DNA from: DATARH01 sp963734125
Lineage (GTDB): Bacteria; Pseudomonadota; Alphaproteobacteria; ATCC43930; CGMCC-115725
NCBI GenBank assembly: GCA_963734125.1
Contig: CAVTGB010000079.1
Span: 1-64,000, forward strand
Direction: 5' to 3'
Length of the DNA stretch: 64,000 bases
Each line of letters starts with the position of its first letter. The first letter of the stretch is position 1. The position numbers were made by a program, and so were the translations under genes. Shown here piece after piece: positions 1 to 7,206 of the stretch. Below the pieces are notes generated by a model, which worked only from the letters and a program-made list of their open reading frames with translations, had not been told where the DNA came from and did no database searches.

Positions 1-1
1 G

Positions 2-684
2 ATCCACCGGATCCCGAAGACCGTCGAGGAGTACCTCTACTCGGCCATGGAGGACTTCCGGATCGACATCATGATCGACCAGGGGCCGAACGCCCGGAGC
101 GTGCGCCTGTCGCTCCCGCGGTTCACGCTCATCGGTGCGACGACGCGCTCGGGTCTCCTCACGGCGCCGCTCAGGTCGAGATTCACGCTCCAGACTCGCC
201 TGGACTACTACGACAAGGCCACCCTCCACTCGATCGTCCGCAGGACGTGCAAGCTGCTCAAGGTCGCGATCGACGAGGGGGGCGCCGCGGAGATCGCGTC
301 GCGCGCCCGCGGCACGCCGCGCGTGGCCAACAACCTGATCAACTTCGTCCGCGACTTTGCCCAGGAGCGCGCCGGCGGGTCATCACGCGCGACGTGGCCT
401 CCGCCGGTCTCGAGCTCCTCGAGATCGACGCGGCCGGCCTCGACGAGATGGACAAGCGGATGCTGCGCGCGATGGCCGAGAACTACCGCGGCGGGCCCGT
501 GGGGATGAGCACGATCGCGGTGGCGGTCGGCGAGGAGGCCGAGACCCTTGAGGAGGTGCACGAGCCGTTCCTCATCCAGGAGGGCTATCTGCAGCGGACG
601 CCGCAGGGACGCGTCCTCACGGAGAGGGGCTACGCCGCCGTCGGGCTCAGGCCCGCGGGGGGCGGCCAGGCCACGCTGCTCTAG
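2..684 (+). pseudogene. ruvB: RuvB Holliday-junction helicase, 3' part, frameshifted
   Basis: This is the C-terminal two thirds of RuvB, the hexameric AAA+ motor that drives branch migration with RuvA and RuvC. The gene enters from the left window edge. Visible are the sensor-1 stretch GATTRSGLLTAPLRSRF, the RGTPRVANNL sensor-2 segment, and the winged-helix tail with GGPVG and QEGYLQRTPQGR. The frame changes near position 375, so one base is missing relative to an intact frame. The wording (AMEDFRIDIMIDQGPNARS, TLQTRLDYYD) differs from typical alphaproteobacterial RuvB, unlike the rest of the window. The identification is secure; whether the break is biological or an error cannot be told. Confidence 0.85.
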
Positions 685-820
685 GCCCGGCCACGCACTG
701 CCTTCTCGCAAGGCTGCGCGAACGGCCCCGGCGCGGTCATCGCGCGTCCAGGCTCGCGGCGTCGCCGCCGCTGGCCGCTCGTGGGAGGGCCGGATGGCAG
801 AATCCAAGCCCTCCCCCCGG

Positions 821-1099
821 TCAGCGACCGGACACGATGCGGGGATCTGGAAGAGCGAATGAGCCCCGATCGCCCGCTGGGATCGCCGAGAGGATTCGGG
901 CCGCGGCGGGAACGACGTGCGCCCGCAGGAGGTATCCTGCGCCCAGCCCTAATTGAACGGCACCCATCACATCGAGCCAAAGCGCGCGCCCGCTTGCCTG
1001 GTCGGCACCGGTCGGCGGGAACCACGACGGAAAGACCCGGGGAAGGAGCTCCATGGTGGCTCCGAAGAGACCAAATATGAGGGCATTCAGATCGTTCAT
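821..1099 (-). CDS. small conserved-looking membrane protein
   Basis: This is a 92-residue reading frame starting at ATG with two predicted hydrophobic helices, around residues 4-22 (LIFGLFGATMELLPRVF) and 41-62 (LWLDVMGAVQLGLGAGYLL). The composition is that of a real inner-membrane protein rather than a shadow frame, and nothing on the other strand competes. No family was recognised. It is the first gene whose character fits the rest of the window, so any chimeric junction with the ruvB fragment would lie between about 685 and 820. Confidence 0.5.
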   Translation of the reverse strand: MNDLNALIFGLFGATMELLPRVFPSWFPPTGADQASGRALWLDVMGAVQLGLGAGYLLRAHVVPAAARILSAIPAGDRGSFALPDPRIVSGR

Positions 1100-1210
1100 T
1101 TTCGCTGCTGTTGGTCGTTTGCGGCACGTGCAGTGCCTTTTCTACAGGGACAAGAGCCTGCGCCGTGCCAGCGCGCCCCGAAATTATTTCGGCCGTTCAT
1201 GATCATCACT

Positions 1211-1551
1211 TTAGGCCACGGGCCCCGTGCGGATTCCCACGCCGGTCCTGCAAAATGCACAGTCGAGTGCGCCCTTGAGGTAGAGCTCGGCGAAGAGCTT
1301 GTTCTCGCCGACATAGGACGAGATCATCTTGGCGATCTGCCGGGTTCGAGGAGGAGCCCCAGACCGGCCCCGTCGATCCCGGCATTGTTCGAGACGACGG
1401 TGAGGCCTGTCACCCCCGAATTGCGCAGCGCCAGGATCAGCTTTTCCGGGATGCCGCACAGGCCAAAGCCGCCGGCCATCACCATCATCCCGTCATGCAC
1501 CGACCCGGCCAGCGCCGCCTCGGCATTGGGGTAGACCTTGTTCGCCATCAC
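1211..1551 (-). pseudogene. 3-oxoacid CoA-transferase subunit A, broken remnant
   Basis: The N-terminal ~68 residues match the A subunit of succinyl-CoA:3-ketoacid CoA-transferases: NKVYPNAEAAL, GGFGLCGIPEKLI and the loop VVSNNAGIDGAGLGLLLE. The frame then shifts near 1345 and continues as TRQIAKMISSYVGENKLF. It ends as ELYLKGALDCAF joined directly to RTGVGIRTG, so the region that should follow the ELELEF-like segment is lost. The intact protein is about 230 residues; only ~115 are represented and no B subunit is present. It is a dead fragment of ketone-body or short-chain acyl-CoA metabolism. Confidence 0.75.
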
Positions 1552-1631
1552 CCGCTCCCGCGCATATAGGGCGGTGATAGTGCCGGCGCGGGGCGGCTGT
1601 CAAATTGCGCGCTCTAACCCGTTCGCGAGCG

Positions 1632-1661
1632 AAAAAAAGAGGCCGCCATCGTGGCGGCCTC
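1632..1661 (-). terminator. intrinsic terminator facing left, no obvious upstream gene
   Basis: A near-perfect hairpin (stem GAGGCCGCC/GGCGGCCTC, positions 1639-1661) is followed on the minus strand by seven T residues (1638-1632). This is a textbook Rho-independent terminator for leftward transcription. No recognised minus-strand gene lies immediately upstream (1662-1830), so it could end a small RNA or an antisense transcript. Confidence 0.55.
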
Positions 1662-1828
1662 AAGGTGAGGGGAGGATGCCCTTGCGGGCGGCGCAACCAA
1701 GCGCCTGAGGCAACAAAATACTCGAAGACCCTCACCAAACCGTTAACCGCCGGCCGACGCAATCGGCGCTGCCGCCGGCCGCGCAGAAAATCCTTGCATC
1801 GCCGTGGGGCTCGGCTTGAAATTGGGGC

Positions 1829-1926
1829 GAGGCTGGGGTGCTGCCCGGCGGTGCGGGGTTGCCCGCACGGCCAGGAGCTGAGATCACACCCACTGAACCT
1901 GGCCGGGCATGCCCGGTGAAGGGAGT
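1829..1926 (+). promoter_or_regulatory. TPP riboswitch (THI element)
   Basis: The leader before thiO carries the conserved THI-box order: GGGGTGC near 1835, CTGAGA at 1878-1883, ACACCC at 1886-1891, GAACCTG at 1895-1901, a short GCCGGG/CCCGGT hairpin, and a closing GAAGGGA ending at 1924. These are the conserved pairing and ligand-binding segments of the thiamin pyrophosphate aptamer. Its position directly before a thiamin thiazole operon supports the call. The closing segment AAGGGAG can also act as the ribosome-binding site, suggesting translational control in which bound TPP hides it. Confidence 0.9.
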
Positions 1927-3124
1927 CGCCATCAGCGCGTCCGTCATTGTCCCAACCCACCGACCGAAGACAATCATCATCGGGGCCGGCGTCATCGGTC
2001 TCGGCATCGCCTGGCGGCTGGCGCAGGCCGGTTGCGCAGTCAGCGTCTACGACCGGGGCGAGGCCGGACACGGCGCCAGCTGGGCGGCGGCGGGCATGCT
2101 TGCCGCGGCGGTCGAGACCGAGCCGGGCGAGGAGCCGCTCCTCGCGCTGACGCTCGAAAGCCAGCGCCTGTGGCTGGATTTCGCGCGCGAATTGACAGCC
2201 GCTTCGGGCATCTCGCCCGAATACCGCGACGAAGGGACGATCGTCGTCGCACTCAACCGCGATGACGCCGCGCAGCTGCGCCATTCCTACGAGTTCCAGA
2301 AAGGGCTCGGGCTCGACCTCGCATGGCTGACCGCGGCCGAGGCGCGCGAGAAGGAGCCGCATCTGAAGCCCGGCATCGCCGCCGCCCTATGGAGCCCGCG
2401 CGACCATCAGGTCGAGAACCGCCAGCTTGGCCGTGCGCTGGCAGCGGCCGCCCGGGGCGCCGGGGTCGAACTTGTCGAGCATTGCGCGGTCCGCGAGATC
2501 ACCGTGGCCGGCGGCCGGGCCACCGGAATCCTCAGCGAGCGCGGCCGGGATCCCGCCGACATCGTCGTCTTGGCGGCCGGCGCCTGGTCGCGCGAGATCG
2601 GCGGCATTACGCCGGAATACCTGCCGCCGGTGCGCCCGATAAAGGGCCAGATGCTGGCCGTGCAGATGGACAAGGCGGCGCCCTTGCTGCGCCACGTGGT
2701 GTGGCTGCCACGCGGCCTCTATCTGGTGCCGCGCCTTGACGGACGCCTGGTCATCGGCGCCACCGTCGAAGAGCGCGGGTTCGATCAGCGCCTCACCGCC
2801 GGCGGGGTGTTGGCGCTCCTCGAAGGCGCGTGGCGCGCGATCCCAGGAATCGAAGAATTGCCGATCGCCGAGATGTGGGTCGGGTTCCGCCCGGGCTCGC
2901 GCGACGATGCGCCGATGCTGGGGCCGAGCGGCCTCGACCGGCTCGTCATCGCCACCGGGCATCATCGCAACGGCATTTTGCTGACGCCGGTCAGCGCCGC
3001 CGTGGTCGGCGCCTATATACTGACAGGAGCGCTGCCCGAGATCGCCCATCCGTTCTCGCCCGAGCGCTTTGCGGCTGGGGATGGTGCGATGAAGCACGCG
3101 GCCCGGGCGACGCACGCGCTATGA
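1916..3124 (+). CDS. thiO: FAD-dependent glycine oxidase ThiO
   Basis: ThiO oxidises glycine to iminoacetate (dehydroglycine), the imine donor for thiazole synthesis in aerobes. An N-terminal Rossmann FAD motif is visible (IIIGAGVIGLGIAWRLA), followed by GASWAAAGML, the substrate domain (PVRPIKGQMLAV) and the C-terminal GFRPGSRDDAPMLG and ATGHHRNGILL segments typical of the DAO/ThiO family. It opens the thiO-thiS-thiG operon behind a TPP riboswitch and overlaps thiS by ATGA. The start is unclear: the first in-frame GTG (1916) lies inside the aptamer. A well-spaced Shine-Dalgarno AAGGGAG points to an ATC at 1931, and no ATG exists before the FAD motif. Confidence 0.9.
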   Translation: MKGVAISASVIVPTHRPKTIIIGAGVIGLGIAWRLAQAGCAVSVYDRGEAGHGASWAAAGMLAAAVETEPGEEPLLALTLESQRLWLDFARELTAASGISPEYRDEGTIVVALNRDDAAQLRHSYEFQKGLGLDLAWLTAAEAREKEPHLKPGIAAALWSPRDHQVENRQLGRALAAAARGAGVELVEHCAVREITVAGGRATGILSERGRDPADIVVLAAGAWSREIGGITPEYLPPVRPIKGQMLAVQMDKAAPLLRHVVWLPRGLYLVPRLDGRLVIGATVEERGFDQRLTAGGVLALLEGAWRAIPGIEELPIAEMWVGFRPGSRDDAPMLGPSGLDRLVIATGHHRNGILLTPVSAAVVGAYILTGALPEIAHPFSPERFAAGDGAMKHAARATHAL

Positions 3125-3327
3125 CGCGGCTGCGCGTCAACGGCGTCGAAGCCGAAGTTGCGGTGGCGACGGTCGCCGAGCTTTTGGCCCTGCGCGGCAT
3201 CGATCCCGGGGCGCGCTTTCTCGCCGTCGCCGTCAATGGCGCCGTGGTGCGCCGCACCGAATGGCCGGTCGCCGCGCTTTCCCAAGGCGACGAGGTTGAG
3301 ATCGTCCGCCCACTCCAGGGCGGCTGA
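3121..3327 (+). CDS. thiS: sulfur carrier protein ThiS
   Basis: This is a 68-residue ubiquitin-fold protein ending in the diagnostic Gly-Gly (LQGG). That end is adenylated by ThiF/MoeB-type enzymes and converted to a thiocarboxylate, which donates sulfur to ThiG. It has the beta-grasp pattern MTRLRVNGVEAEV and VAVNGAVVRR, and the GDEVEIVRPLQGG tail. Its ATG overlaps the thiO stop, so the two are translationally coupled under the TPP riboswitch. Confidence 0.93.
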   Translation: MTRLRVNGVEAEVAVATVAELLALRGIDPGARFLAVAVNGAVVRRTEWPVAALSQGDEVEIVRPLQGG

Positions 3328-3350
3328 GTTTGTCGAGTAGGAAGAAGCCC

Positions 3351-4124
3351 ATGAACGATGATCCGCTGATGATTGCCGGCACCGCCTTTTCATCGCGGTT
3401 GATCGCCGGCACCGCCCGCTACCCCAGCCAGCAGGTGATGCTCGATGCGCTGGCTGCGAGCGGCACCGAACTGGTGACGATGTCGATCCGGCGGATCAGC
3501 CTTGAAGGCTACTCCGGGAGCCTCGTCGACCTGGTCAGCGGGCGCTACCGGCTGCTGCCCAACACCTCGGGCTGCGTCACCGCCCGCGACGCGATCCTGA
3601 CCGCCGAATTGGCTCGGGAGGCGCTCGACACCAATTGGGTCAAGCTCGAATTGATCGGCGATCGCGATCTCTTGTATCCCGATGTCGAGCAGTTGGTGCA
3701 CGCCGCCGACGAATTGGTGCGCAAGGGTTTTGTGGTTCTCCCCTACTGCAACGAGGACCCGGTCGCCTGCCAGAAACTGGCCGATGTCGGGTGCGCCGCG
3801 GTGATGCCGCTGGGCTCCCTGATCGGCTCGGGGATGGGGATTGCCAACCCGGCGGCAATCGAATTGATCTGCACCCGCAGTCCGGTGCCGGTGGTCCTCG
3901 ATGCCGGCATCGGCACGGCGTCGGACGCCGCTCAGGCGATGGAATTGGGTTGTGACGCGGTGATGATCGATACCGCCATCGCCCGCTCGCACGATCCGGT
4001 GCGGATGGCGGCCGCGATGCGCGCCGCGGTCGAAGCCGGGCGCCTGGCGCGGCTCGCCGGGCGCGTCCCGAAGCAGCGCTTCGCCGAACCGTCGAGCCCG
4101 CAGCTCGGCCTCGTCGGCTCCTGA
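3351..4124 (+). CDS. thiG: thiazole synthase ThiG
   Basis: ThiG condenses 1-deoxyxylulose-5-phosphate, dehydroglycine and ThiS-thiocarboxylate into the thiazole phosphate of thiamin. It is a TIM-barrel protein; the Schiff-base lysine lies in NWVKLELIGD, with PYCNEDP, GCAAVMPLGSLIGSG and the phosphate-binding VVLDAGIGTASDAA downstream. The expected TxAxRR segment reads TMSIRRIS here. The ATG at 3351 follows a GTAGGAAG ribosome-binding site; an upstream GTC-rich stretch in frame is not needed. No thiE follows, so the operon is shorter than the common thiOSGE arrangement. Confidence 0.93.
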   Translation: MNDDPLMIAGTAFSSRLIAGTARYPSQQVMLDALAASGTELVTMSIRRISLEGYSGSLVDLVSGRYRLLPNTSGCVTARDAILTAELAREALDTNWVKLELIGDRDLLYPDVEQLVHAADELVRKGFVVLPYCNEDPVACQKLADVGCAAVMPLGSLIGSGMGIANPAAIELICTRSPVPVVLDAGIGTASDAAQAMELGCDAVMIDTAIARSHDPVRMAAAMRAAVEAGRLARLAGRVPKQRFAEPSSPQLGLVGS

Positions 4125-4185
4125 CCCCCAAGGAAATTGCCGTGCCGGCGAAAGCCGGGACGACAACCAATTCGGGGGCGCCGGC

Positions 4186-4992
4186 GTGATCTTCGCCCTG
4201 CCGCTTTACGACGACAACCCGATCCAGCGCCCGCCGCTCGTCACCTTGACGCTGATCGGCATGTGCATCGGCGCCTTCCTTTGGCAGCTCGGCGAGGATC
4301 CGCACGCCGTCGGCCTTCAATACGGGATGGTTCCGGCCCGGCTCTTCGGCTATCGCGAGCTGCGCCCGGAACTGGCCATCATCCCACCCTGGGCGACGAT
4401 CTTTACCAGCATGTTCCTGCACGGCGGGTGGTTGCATCTCGGCGGCAACCTCTTGTTCCTGTGGATCTTCGGCAACAATGTCGAGGATCTGCTCGGGGGC
4501 GCGCGCTACCTCGTATTGTATCTCGGCAGCGGGGTCGCGGCGGCGCTGGTCCAGGCTCTCGCGGCGCCGCACGCCGCGGTGCCGATGCTCGGCGCCAGCG
4601 GCGCGATCGCCGGCGTGCTCGGGGCCTATCTGGTGACCTACCCGCGTGCCAACGTGCATTGTTTCGTGTGGATCGTGATCTTCTTCTGGATTGTCGCGAT
4701 CCCGGCCTGGATCCTCCTCGGCCTGTGGTTCGCGATGCAGCTGTTGAGCGGGCTCAGCGCCGACCCGGCCTCGCCGGGAGTGGCCGTGTGGGCGCATGTC
4801 GGCGGTTTCGCCGCCGGCATCATCCTCTTTCTCGCGATGCGGTCCGGCCGAGTTGGGCTGTTGCAGCCGCGCCGGACCCCGGTTTGGGCGACCGCGCCTC
4901 CAAGCGCGCTCGCCGGACGGCAGACCTTCCACCGCGGCAGCGTGCCCGATACCGGGCGGCGCCCCACCCGCCCGCCGGGGCCTTGGGGATAA
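4186..4992 (+). CDS. rhomboid family intramembrane serine protease
   Basis: This is a polytopic membrane protease that cuts transmembrane segments of substrates within the bilayer. It has an HGGWLHLGGNLLFLW helix (rhomboid HxxxN region), the catalytic serine motif GASGAIAGVLGAY, and the catalytic histidine in AHVGGFAAG. About six to seven hydrophobic helices are visible, followed by a ~45-residue proline/arginine-rich cytoplasmic tail. A GTG start at 4186 gives the usual N-terminus MIFALPLYDDNP. Substrate and regulation are not visible. It is not obviously part of the thiamin operon, being 60 bp past thiG with a repeat-like GCCGGCGAAAGCCGG in the gap. Confidence 0.88.
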   Translation: MIFALPLYDDNPIQRPPLVTLTLIGMCIGAFLWQLGEDPHAVGLQYGMVPARLFGYRELRPELAIIPPWATIFTSMFLHGGWLHLGGNLLFLWIFGNNVEDLLGGARYLVLYLGSGVAAALVQALAAPHAAVPMLGASGAIAGVLGAYLVTYPRANVHCFVWIVIFFWIVAIPAWILLGLWFAMQLLSGLSADPASPGVAVWAHVGGFAAGIILFLAMRSGRVGLLQPRRTPVWATAPPSALAGRQTFHRGSVPDTGRRPTRPPGPWG

Positions 4993-5078
4993 AACACCGC
5001 GCCCAATGCCTGGGTCTTCGCGGAATTGGCATAAGTGTTGCGGTAAGATTTGCCGTTACGCGATCAGGAGGGGCTGCA

Positions 5079-5525
5079 ATGACCCGTGCCAAGCTGACCG
5101 GAAAGATCCTCTCGGAGAAGCGGCTCAAAGGCTTGAGCTGGAAGACCATCGCCGCCGAATTGGGCGGCGGCTCGCCGGTTTATCTGACGGCGGCGCTGCT
5201 CGGCCAGATGAAGCTGCGCCCCGAGCAGGCGGCGCGCGCCGCCGCGCTGTTAGGGTTGACTGACGAGGAGACCCTACAGCTGCAGGAGGTACCCAATCGC
5301 GGCTCGCTCCCGGGCGCGGTGCCGCTGGACCCGCTGATCTACCGCTTCTACGAGCTGGTCCAGGTCTACGGCACCACCTGGAAGGAGCTGATCCAGGAGG
5401 AGTTCGGCGACGGTATCATGAGCGCCATAGATTTCGACATGGCGATCGAGCGCCAGCCCGATCCGAAAGGCGACCGCGTCAAGCTGACTCTCTCCGGCAA
5501 GTTCCTCCAATATAAAGAGTATTGA
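5079..5525 (+). CDS. cynS: cyanate hydratase (cyanase)
   Basis: Cyanase converts cyanate plus bicarbonate to ammonia and CO2, detoxifying cyanate and recovering nitrogen. The protein has the family length (148 residues), an N-terminal helix-turn-helix-like domain, and the active-site block PLIYRFYELVQVYGTTWK with the catalytic Arg and Glu. The catalytic serine lies in GIMSAIDF, and the family C-terminus is KLTLSGKFLQYKEY. The ATG at 5079 follows CAGGAGGGG. No cynT or cynX is nearby, so it stands alone between the rhomboid gene and a damaged lactonase. Confidence 0.95.
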   Translation: MTRAKLTGKILSEKRLKGLSWKTIAAELGGGSPVYLTAALLGQMKLRPEQAARAAALLGLTDEETLQLQEVPNRGSLPGAVPLDPLIYRFYELVQVYGTTWKELIQEEFGDGIMSAIDFDMAIERQPDPKGDRVKLTLSGKFLQYKEY

Positions 5526-5532
5526 GCGCCCA

Positions 5533-6487
5533 CTACCCGCCGATCGCGCCCTCGGTGTTGACGTAGACAGCGTAGAGCGACTGGCTCGCCGCCATGAACA
5601 GGCGGTTGCGCTTCACCCCGCCGAAACACAGATTGGCGCAGCGTTCGGAGAGCGAGATGCGGCCGATCATCGTGCCGTCGGGCGCGAACACGGCGACCCC
5701 GTTCAGGGCGTCGCTCATCCCCCAGCCGCACCACAGATTACCCTCGACATCGCAGCGGAAGCCGTCGGGCGTGCCCTCGCCGAGATCGGCGAAGTTGCGC
5801 GGGTTGGCGAGGCCGGTGCCGTCGTCGACGACATCGAAGACGCGGATCGCGCGCTGCGGCCGGGCCCGCGACTGCGACGATGTAGAGGCTTCGACTCGTC
5901 GGGCGAGAAGCACAGCCCGTTCGGGCCGCGAACTCGTCGGCGACGACCGTAGCGCGCCCGGTGCGGCCGTCGACGCGATAGACGTTGGTCGGCAGTTCCG
6001 GTTCGGCCTTGTCGCCTTCGTAATCGCCGGCGATGCCGAAAGGCGGGTCGGTGAACCACACCGAGCCGTCCGATTTGACGACGACGTCGTTGGGCGAATT
6101 GAGCGGCTTGCTCTCGAAGCGGTTGCACATGACCGTGATCGAGCCGTCATGCTCGGTGCGGGTCACCCGGCGCATCGCCGTGCTCGCAGGTGACAAGCCG
6201 CCCCTGGCGGTCGCGGGTGTTGCCGTTGGCATTGTTCGAGGGCTTGCGAAAGACGCTGAGGTCTCGCCGGTTTCCTCGTCCCATTTGAGGATGCGGTTGT
6301 TGGGGATGTCGCTCCACAGCAGAAACCGCCCATCGCCGATCCACACCGGCCCCTCGCTCCAGCGGCAGCCGGTGTAGAGCCGCTCCACCGCGGCGTTCAT
6401 CGGCGGACGCAGCGGCTCGAAACGCGGATCCAAAGTAATGATTGCCGGGTCGGGATAGGCGTGCGCCGGCTGCCATCCGGTGGTCAT
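5533..6487 (-). pseudogene. SMP-30/gluconolactonase family protein, multiply frameshifted
   Basis: Read across three frames this is a full-length SMP-30/gluconolactonase-like beta-propeller hydrolase of ~315 residues. Visible are the N-terminal CRWSEGPVWIGDGRFLLWSD, the metal-site asparagine motif LNSPNDVVVKSDGSVWFTDP, the repeat RPNGLCFSPDESK, and the C-terminal FADLGEGTPDGFRCDVEGN and NLCFGGVKRNRLFMAAS. Frame changes are needed near 6265, 6170, 5935 and 5880. All signature motifs survive and no in-frame nonsense codon is needed, so the breaks may be recent or sequence errors. The substrate is probably a sugar lactone; this is a family inference. Confidence 0.75.
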
Positions 6488-6613
6488 TGCGGCTCTCCCT
6501 CAAGAGCGGTGCCGCACTCGCGGCGCCCTGGTGGGCGCGAGGATACGAATTTAGCGCAAGGTGCTCAACTCACCCGGCAGCCGGCGAACCGGCTGGCGCA
6601 GGACGTGGCAATT

Positions 6614-6787
6614 TCAGAGGTTGGTGGCCATCATCCGGAAAAAGCCGCTCACCGAGGTGCCGATCTCAAAAGCCCAGACGAGGATCGAAATCGAAATGAT
6701 GCTCGCAATCAGGGCGTATTCGATTACTGTCGCACCCGAACGGTCGATCGCTGGCGCTATCAGGGCAGACCACATTCGATCCATCAT
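6614..6787 (-). CDS. Flp/Fap-type IVb pilin
   Basis: This 57-residue gene has the Flp prepilin signature. After a short charged leader (MMDRMWSALIAPAIDRSG) comes ATVIEYALIASIISISIL, with the processing glycine directly before A and the conserved Glu at mature position 5 followed by Tyr. The hydrophobic helix is followed by a short tail ending in FRMMATNL. Such pilins form tight-adherence fibres after TadV/CpaA cleavage. No tad/cpa genes are nearby, so it is an orphan locus that must rely on machinery elsewhere. A GGGGATA stretch just upstream may serve as ribosome-binding site. Confidence 0.8.
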   Translation of the reverse strand: MMDRMWSALIAPAIDRSGATVIEYALIASIISISILVWAFEIGTSVSGFFRMMATNL

Positions 6788-7206
6788 CACACTATCCCCG
6801 GGGGCATGCTATCCCTCCTGGCGAACAAGACCGCTTTCGGGTCGTCTGACAACAGCTGCCGGTACGCTGCCGGCCGGGGGCAACGCTCATGGCCTCGAAC
6901 GATCCTTGGTGCCGGTCTGATCACTTGAAATGTCAGCTTTGTTACCGCCTACGTCAACGCATTTTGCCCAATCGGGGGTTAAGCGAAGCTTAAGCCGCTC
7001 AGGCCTGCGCCGACGAAGTAGCCTATAGCGCAAAACGGACGCCCGTGTATCGCGTAAACATCATGAATTTATTGTGAATAACCGCTGTTATGCGGCCGGG
7101 TCGGCCGACAACCTGTCGCGGTGGAGCACCGGCGTTTCTCGCCGAGCATAGGCGGCCGGCGTTCGATAGGATGTGAAACATCTTCCCGGGTGAATTGCGA
7201 GGCGCC
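6788..7206. other. intergenic region between Flp pilin and metY fusion
   Basis: About 420 bp between divergently transcribed genes. It is less GC-rich than its surroundings, particularly at 7040-7085, and should hold both promoters. I see no protein-coding signature, tRNA or SAM riboswitch core here; no exact promoter boxes can be assigned with confidence. Confidence 0.4.

Noticed and set aside
3640..4932. 430-codon minus-strand frame across thiG and the rhomboid gene
   Set aside because: It lies opposite two well-supported genes and has shadow composition (Arg/Gly/His-rich, no domain).
7020..7206. SAM-II riboswitch before the O-acetylhomoserine sulfhydrylase
   Set aside because: The expected conserved pseudoknot blocks could not be found in the leader.
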